From Crocinitomicaceae bacterium (GTDB lineage Bacteria; Bacteroidota; Bacteroidia; Flavobacteriales_D; Crocinitomicaceae): a DNA stretch of 8,656 bases. Below, piece after piece: positions 5,751 through 8,656 of the stretch; position 1 is the first letter of the stretch; each line of letters opens with the position of its first letter. The notes beneath the pieces are model-generated. The model saw only the letters and a list, made by a program, of their open reading frames with translations. It was not told the origin of the DNA and made no database searches. The translations under genes were made by a program, and so were the position numbers. The DNA is taken from NCBI GenBank assembly GCA_003512365.1, contig DORI01000211.1:16704-25359 (forward strand), read 5' to 3'.

Positions 5751-6643
5751 AAATAAATAGGATAGAATTTCACATTCCCATTTTCTATTCCGAGGGTAGG
5801 AAATGGTATTTTTATGTATTTCAATGGTAGGACTATTTTTTTTAGCAGTTTGTTTCGTATCGGTAAGGCACTAGGATCAATATCTAGCGAGACTAGTAGT
5901 TGTGTGTAGGAATTATAGGTGTTACCATTCAAATTGACACTAAGTTGATCTCCTATTAAATGCTCGTTGACACTATATCCGACTGAAAGCATGAGCCATT
6001 TAATGTTTAATGAAGGAATAAAGGAATTCGCTCGAATACCCAACCAGTAGGTCTGTGCGTTGTAGTCTTTTAAAATCCGTGAAAACGAAGAGCTACCCAA
6101 AACCTCAGGCCTCAAAATGGCATAAGGACTAGGAGAATATGAAAACTTCGGCAGCAAGAAGGGCTTTTTAAATTTCTTTTCGAAAACGAATAGTCCGGTA
6201 CCGATGGAATTAAATATAACATCTGGAACTGAAAAACCCCATCCATCGCTAAAACCATCCATTATCTCAATAAATCCTTGATAAAGCCATGAGGCGGAAG
6301 ATGCAATAAGTAAACTTTTGCTTTGAGAATATCCGGACCAAGAAAGAGCATCGTAAGTCGCTGAGGAAACATGATAGGCGGTGTATGCATGCCCCAGTTT
6401 ATCCATTTTTCTCCATTCATTCCAATCATTAAAGAAGTGAAATTTTCCAGAGTTATATGGAGCATACCATAAAGAATACAAGAATGCTTGACTACCTATT
6501 GCAGCCGTGGATAATGAAATACTAGTCGCAATTTTTTTGCAATTCGGTGGAATAGAGTCTTTTTTTACTAGTGAAATTGAAGCATTAATTTCTACCAAAG
6601 AAAATAAAACAAGTAAGAAAAATACTATTTTTTGTTTATTCAC
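5747..6643 (-). CDS. DUF2279-family envelope protein (GTG start)
   Basis: A 298-residue protein with an N-terminal hydrophobic signal (residues about 5-22) and no lipobox. The start is GTG at 6643; the next in-frame Met is residue 80, beyond the signal, so GTG is required. Family features are in the first half: DKLGHAYTAYH (81-91), a small-residue hydrophobic stretch (LLIASSASWLYQGF), EIMDGFSDGWGFSVPD (126-141) and FNSIGTGLF (144-152). The conserved Asp, His, Glu and Asn fit the DUF2279 / YfiM-like pattern, whose biochemical role is unknown. The second half (about 165-298) is rich in short amphipathic strands and ends in YPIYF; a terminal aromatic is typical of outer-membrane barrels, so partial membrane insertion is possible. 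It is convergent with the cupin gene, with stops overlapping by four bases. Confidence 0.85.
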   Translation of the reverse strand: MNKQKIVFFLLVLFSLVEINASISLVKKDSIPPNCKKIATSISLSTAAIGSQAFLYSLWYAPYNSGKFHFFNDWNEWRKMDKLGHAYTAYHVSSATYDALSWSGYSQSKSLLIASSASWLYQGFIEIMDGFSDGWGFSVPDVIFNSIGTGLFVFEKKFKKPFLLPKFSYSPSPYAILRPEVLGSSSFSRILKDYNAQTYWLGIRANSFIPSLNIKWLMLSVGYSVNEHLIGDQLSVNLNGNTYNSYTQLLVSLDIDPSALPIRNKLLKKIVLPLKYIKIPFPTLGIENGNVKFYPIYF

Positions 6644-6647
6644 GTTT

Positions 6648-6655
6648 CGAAGTTA
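6648..6655 (-). promoter_or_regulatory. Possible -7 element of the DUF2279 gene
   Basis: Minus-strand TAACTTCG differs from TAnnTTTG at one position and ends four bases before the GTG start. No convincing -33 element was found. Weak on its own, but its distance from the start matches the tatC case. Confidence 0.27.
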
Positions 6656-6698
6656 GCTATTAATTCAACGCGTAACCACAGGCAGTCTTTAGGTTATG

Positions 6699-6706
6699 TA
6701 TATTTG
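6699..6706 (+). promoter_or_regulatory. Putative -7 element of the LOG-family gene
   Basis: TATATTTG matches TAnnTTTG and ends 13 bases before the ATG at 6720. No TTG is found at the usual -33 distance, so promoter strength is uncertain. Confidence 0.4.
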
Positions 6707-6719
6707 AAAAAATAAAATT

Positions 6720-7403
6720 ATGGAACACGCAAGAAAAGATTGGAATGACATTAAGAGTAACGACAGTTGGTCTATTTTTAAAATAATGTCAGAATTTGTG
6801 GAGGCCTATGATCGAATGGCCAAAATTGGACCATGTGTTTCAATATTTGGATCAGCGCGAACCAAAGAAGAAAATCCTTTTTATCAACAAGCTGTAGAAA
6901 TGGCAGAAAAACTTGCATCAAAAGGTTATGGAATAATTTCGGGTGGTGGTCCAGGTATAATGGAAGCTGCGAATAAAGGAGCTCAAAACGGAAAAACTGC
7001 GTCAGTTGGCTTGAATATAGATTTGCCTTTTGAGCAGAATCATAATCCTTACATAGACCGAGAACATAACCTAGAGTTTGATTATTTTTTCGTTCGAAAA
7101 GTAATTTTCGTGAAATATTCTCAAGCATTTGTAATCATGCCAGGAGGTTTTGGCACATTAGATGAAGCGTTTGAGGCGTTAACACTCATTCAGACAAAGA
7201 AAATCAAAAGAAGACCTGTAGTTTTTGTCGGAAAGGAATACTGGTCCGGGCTTATGCAATGGATAGAAAAAACAATGTTGAATGGAGAACGAAATATTTC
7301 ACTGGAGGATCTTAATCTTTATAAAATTGTCGATTCAACAGATGAAGCAGTAGATTATATTGAAGATTTCTTCACTGCGAATAGGTTGACGCCTAACTTT
7401 TAA
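6720..7403 (+). CDS. LOG-family nucleoside 5'-monophosphate phosphoribohydrolase (TIGR00730)
   Basis: A 227-residue cytoplasmic Rossmann-fold protein. Diagnostic features are SIFGSAR (41-47), the glycine-rich SGGGPGIMEAANKGA (74-88), FFVRKVIFVKYS (123-134) with the conserved Arg-Lys, and PGGFGTLDE (141-149), the signature of the family formerly mislabelled lysine decarboxylase. Characterised members hydrolyse nucleoside monophosphates such as AMP or cytokinin ribotides to base plus ribose 5-phosphate. In a free-living bacterium the likely role is nucleotide turnover rather than hormone synthesis, but the substrate is not evident. Residues 1-35 form an N-terminal helical extension seen in the longer bacterial subgroup. 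The gene is 24 bases upstream of the PASTA gene, which has its own promoter-like box, so co-transcription is optional. Confidence 0.94.
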   Translation: MEHARKDWNDIKSNDSWSIFKIMSEFVEAYDRMAKIGPCVSIFGSARTKEENPFYQQAVEMAEKLASKGYGIISGGGPGIMEAANKGAQNGKTASVGLNIDLPFEQNHNPYIDREHNLEFDYFFVRKVIFVKYSQAFVIMPGGFGTLDEAFEALTLIQTKKIKRRPVVFVGKEYWSGLMQWIEKTMLNGERNISLEDLNLYKIVDSTDEAVDYIEDFFTANRLTPNF

Positions 7404-7418
7404 AATTAATTATCTTTG
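7386..7418 (+). promoter_or_regulatory. Putative promoter of the PASTA-domain gene
   Basis: TTG at 7386-7388, a 22-base spacer and TATCTTTG at 7411-7418 (exact TAnnTTTG). The ATG at 7427 is eight bases beyond the box, predicting a leader of a few bases. The -33 element lies inside the end of the LOG-family gene. Confidence 0.45.
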
Positions 7419-7426
7419 TAAAGTAA

Positions 7427-8245
7427 ATGTGGATTAAATTAAAAAGATTTATACTGTCTAAGTTTTTTGTTAAACAAATAGGATTTGTCATCCTGTTTTA
7501 TTTAACAGTGGTCTTTTTTACTCTGGTTTATCTGGATGTGAGTACTAATCATGGAGAGAAAATTAAGGTCCCAGTTTTAACTGGGTTACATGCAGATCAA
7601 GCGAAAGCCAAATTAGAAGAATTAGGCTTAGAATATCAAATTTTAGATAGTATATATCGACCTGAACTTCCCGTTGGGACTGTTTTAGAACAACTAGTTG
7701 ACCCAACTGATAATTCAGGTGTTTATGTTAAAACTGGTCGGATTATTGGGCTGAGATTATCGAAGAATTTTGAATTAGTTGCTATGCCAAGTTTGTTGAA
7801 CAAGCAAGCTCAATTTGCTCAAGATATTCTTACACGAAGAGGTTTAAAGTATATCATTCAAAATCGACCAACTTCAGAAGCTAACGGTTCTGTTTTGGAA
7901 CAGTTGTTTAATGGTATTCAAATAAAAGAAGGTACAAAAGTACCAATTGGATCCTCCATAACTTTAATTGTTGGGCAAAACGATCAAGGAGAGGCAATTC
8001 CTATTCCGAACATAGTTGGATTGTATCTTGGCGAAGCCCTTTCCATTTTAGACACTCTGGGAATTGAGAATGTAACAATTAATTGTATAAATTGCACAAG
8101 CTCTCAAGATTCCAATAGCACGCCTATCACGAGACAAACACCAGAATTTTATGAAGGAGGAACAATTTTTAAAGCAACACAAATTACCATAACTATTGAA
8201 ATTGAGGGCCCAACTAATGATGTTATTCGACCGGAAGATAATTAG
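7427..8245 (+). CDS. Membrane-anchored protein with three PASTA domains
   Basis: A 272-residue bitopic protein with a short basic cytoplasmic tail (1-16), one membrane helix (about 17-37) and a periplasmic part made of three PASTA repeats at about 46-113, 117-184 and 192-259. Each repeat shows the pattern VPxLxGL..A...L...GL, then a GTVLEQ-type strand, then xGxxIxLxVx. PASTA domains bind peptidoglycan stem peptides or beta-lactams in Ser/Thr kinases and class A PBPs, but here there is no kinase or transpeptidase domain. Such stand-alone PASTA proteins are common in Bacteroidota, with no settled function; a cell-wall sensing or scaffolding role is inference. The third repeat carries Cys220 and Cys223 (CINC), able to form a periplasmic disulfide. 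The 3' end overlaps the next gene. Confidence 0.94.
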   Translation: MWIKLKRFILSKFFVKQIGFVILFYLTVVFFTLVYLDVSTNHGEKIKVPVLTGLHADQAKAKLEELGLEYQILDSIYRPELPVGTVLEQLVDPTDNSGVYVKTGRIIGLRLSKNFELVAMPSLLNKQAQFAQDILTRRGLKYIIQNRPTSEANGSVLEQLFNGIQIKEGTKVPIGSSITLIVGQNDQGEAIPIPNIVGLYLGEALSILDTLGIENVTINCINCTSSQDSNSTPITRQTPEFYEGGTIFKATQITITIEIEGPTNDVIRPEDN

Positions 8246-8656
8246 TCTTGTCACCTTGTTGATGAGTTTATTTTACCAATCGGGTTTCGCCCAACAATTG
8301 GAATATGGGCCTTTATCAACGAATCCGAGTCTTCAGCGAACTATTAAAAAGCAAACAGGATTAACCATTGATAGTATGTTTGTCTTTTCTACTGACACCC
8401 TACAATTACCGTTGTTTGATGATTTTTCTTCGAATAAATTTCAAACCTACACACCGAATTTGAGCGACCCATCTGTTACAAACATTTTATACCATCAATT
8501 AACAGATCCTGTAACCCTTTTGCCGCTTGATACGGGTATTACCTATACTAATCAACAAACTTTTAAGCGAATTTTCAATTTGGAAACTGGAACCTTTGTA
8601 GATTCAAATTTTAATTCTGTCTTGGTTTCAGTTGCGGATTTAACAAATTATCCCGT
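8217..8656 (+). CDS. Large secreted protein, N-terminal fragment (runs off right edge)
   Basis: From ATG 8217 (or the adjacent in-frame ATG 8220) the frame stays open for 146 codons to the window edge. A signal peptide spans about residues 1-25 (basic DRK, hydrophobic core, QSGFA end) with cleavage before Gln26-Gln27, again leaving an N-terminal glutamine. The mature start is Ser/Thr/Asp/Asn-rich and includes LQLPLFDDFSSNKFQTY. This resembles the start of long Bacteroidota surface or secreted proteins that often end in a type IX secretion sorting domain, but the C-terminus is outside, so T9SS export is a guess. The start overlaps the end of the PASTA gene by 29 (or 26) bases in another frame, indicating coupled expression. 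Confidence 0.82.
   Translation, partial: MMLFDRKIISLVTLLMSLFYQSGFAQQLEYGPLSTNPSLQRTIKKQTGLTIDSMFVFSTDTLQLPLFDDFSSNKFQTYTPNLSDPSVTNILYHQLTDPVTLLPLDTGITYTNQQTFKRIFNLETGTFVDSNFNSVLVSVADLTNYP

Noticed and set aside
6778..7128. 116-codon minus-strand frame inside the LOG-family gene
   Set aside because: The plus strand carries the diagnostic GGGPGIMEA and PGGFGT motifs, so this frame is a shadow.
6720..7403. Lysine decarboxylase annotation
   Set aside because: The PGGxGT protein family carries this name only historically. Characterised members are nucleotide phosphoribohydrolases, and no PLP-enzyme motif is present.
8048..8254. 68-codon minus-strand frame at the PASTA gene end
   Set aside because: Shadow of the third PASTA repeat, with no independent support.

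Overview
The window looks like chromosomal DNA from a low-GC member of the Bacteroidota, most likely Flavobacteriales. The evidence is the gene set (a DUF5686 protein, a stand-alone PASTA protein, Bacteroidota-type TatC, a YtxJ/DUF2847 protein, a bacterial-type glutaminyl cyclase), the absence of clear Shine-Dalgarno sequences, and TAnnTTTG promoter elements before several genes. The small tandem lipoproteins recall Crocinitomicaceae relatives such as Fluviicola, but that is an impression from memory and was not tested. No mobile element, CRISPR array, rRNA or tRNA gene was seen, and codon use looks uniform by eye.

Layout. Bases 1-1257, minus strand: tatC, then a DUF5686-type exported protein whose start overlaps the tatC end and which runs off the left edge. 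Bases 1360-1665, plus: a small unknown protein. Bases 1670-2829, minus: three tandem, related small lipoproteins. Bases 2910-5750, plus: a tightly packed operon of pheS, ytxJ, a glutaminyl-peptide cyclotransferase lipoprotein and a secreted cupin, with every junction overlapping by 4-13 bases. Bases 5747-6643, minus: a DUF2279 protein with a GTG start, its stop interlocked with the cupin stop. Bases 6720-7403, plus: a LOG-family nucleotide phosphoribohydrolase. Bases 7427-8245, plus: a membrane-anchored protein with three PASTA domains, overlapped by a secreted protein that runs off the right edge. No gene-free stretch exceeds about 105 bases.

How the genes fit together. Much of the window concerns the cell envelope: Tat export, lipoproteins, PASTA domains and secreted proteins. 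The glutaminyl cyclase cyclises N-terminal glutamine of exported proteins. Three other proteins here (DUF5686, cupin, right-edge protein) have predicted signal peptidase I sites followed directly by Gln, so they are plausible substrates; this is the Bacteroidetes 'Q-rule' seen within one locus. Nothing here is clearly a wholly new system. The least explained parts are the triple-lipoprotein cluster, the unknown 101-residue protein and its operator-like dyad, and the coupling of pheS to redox and envelope genes.
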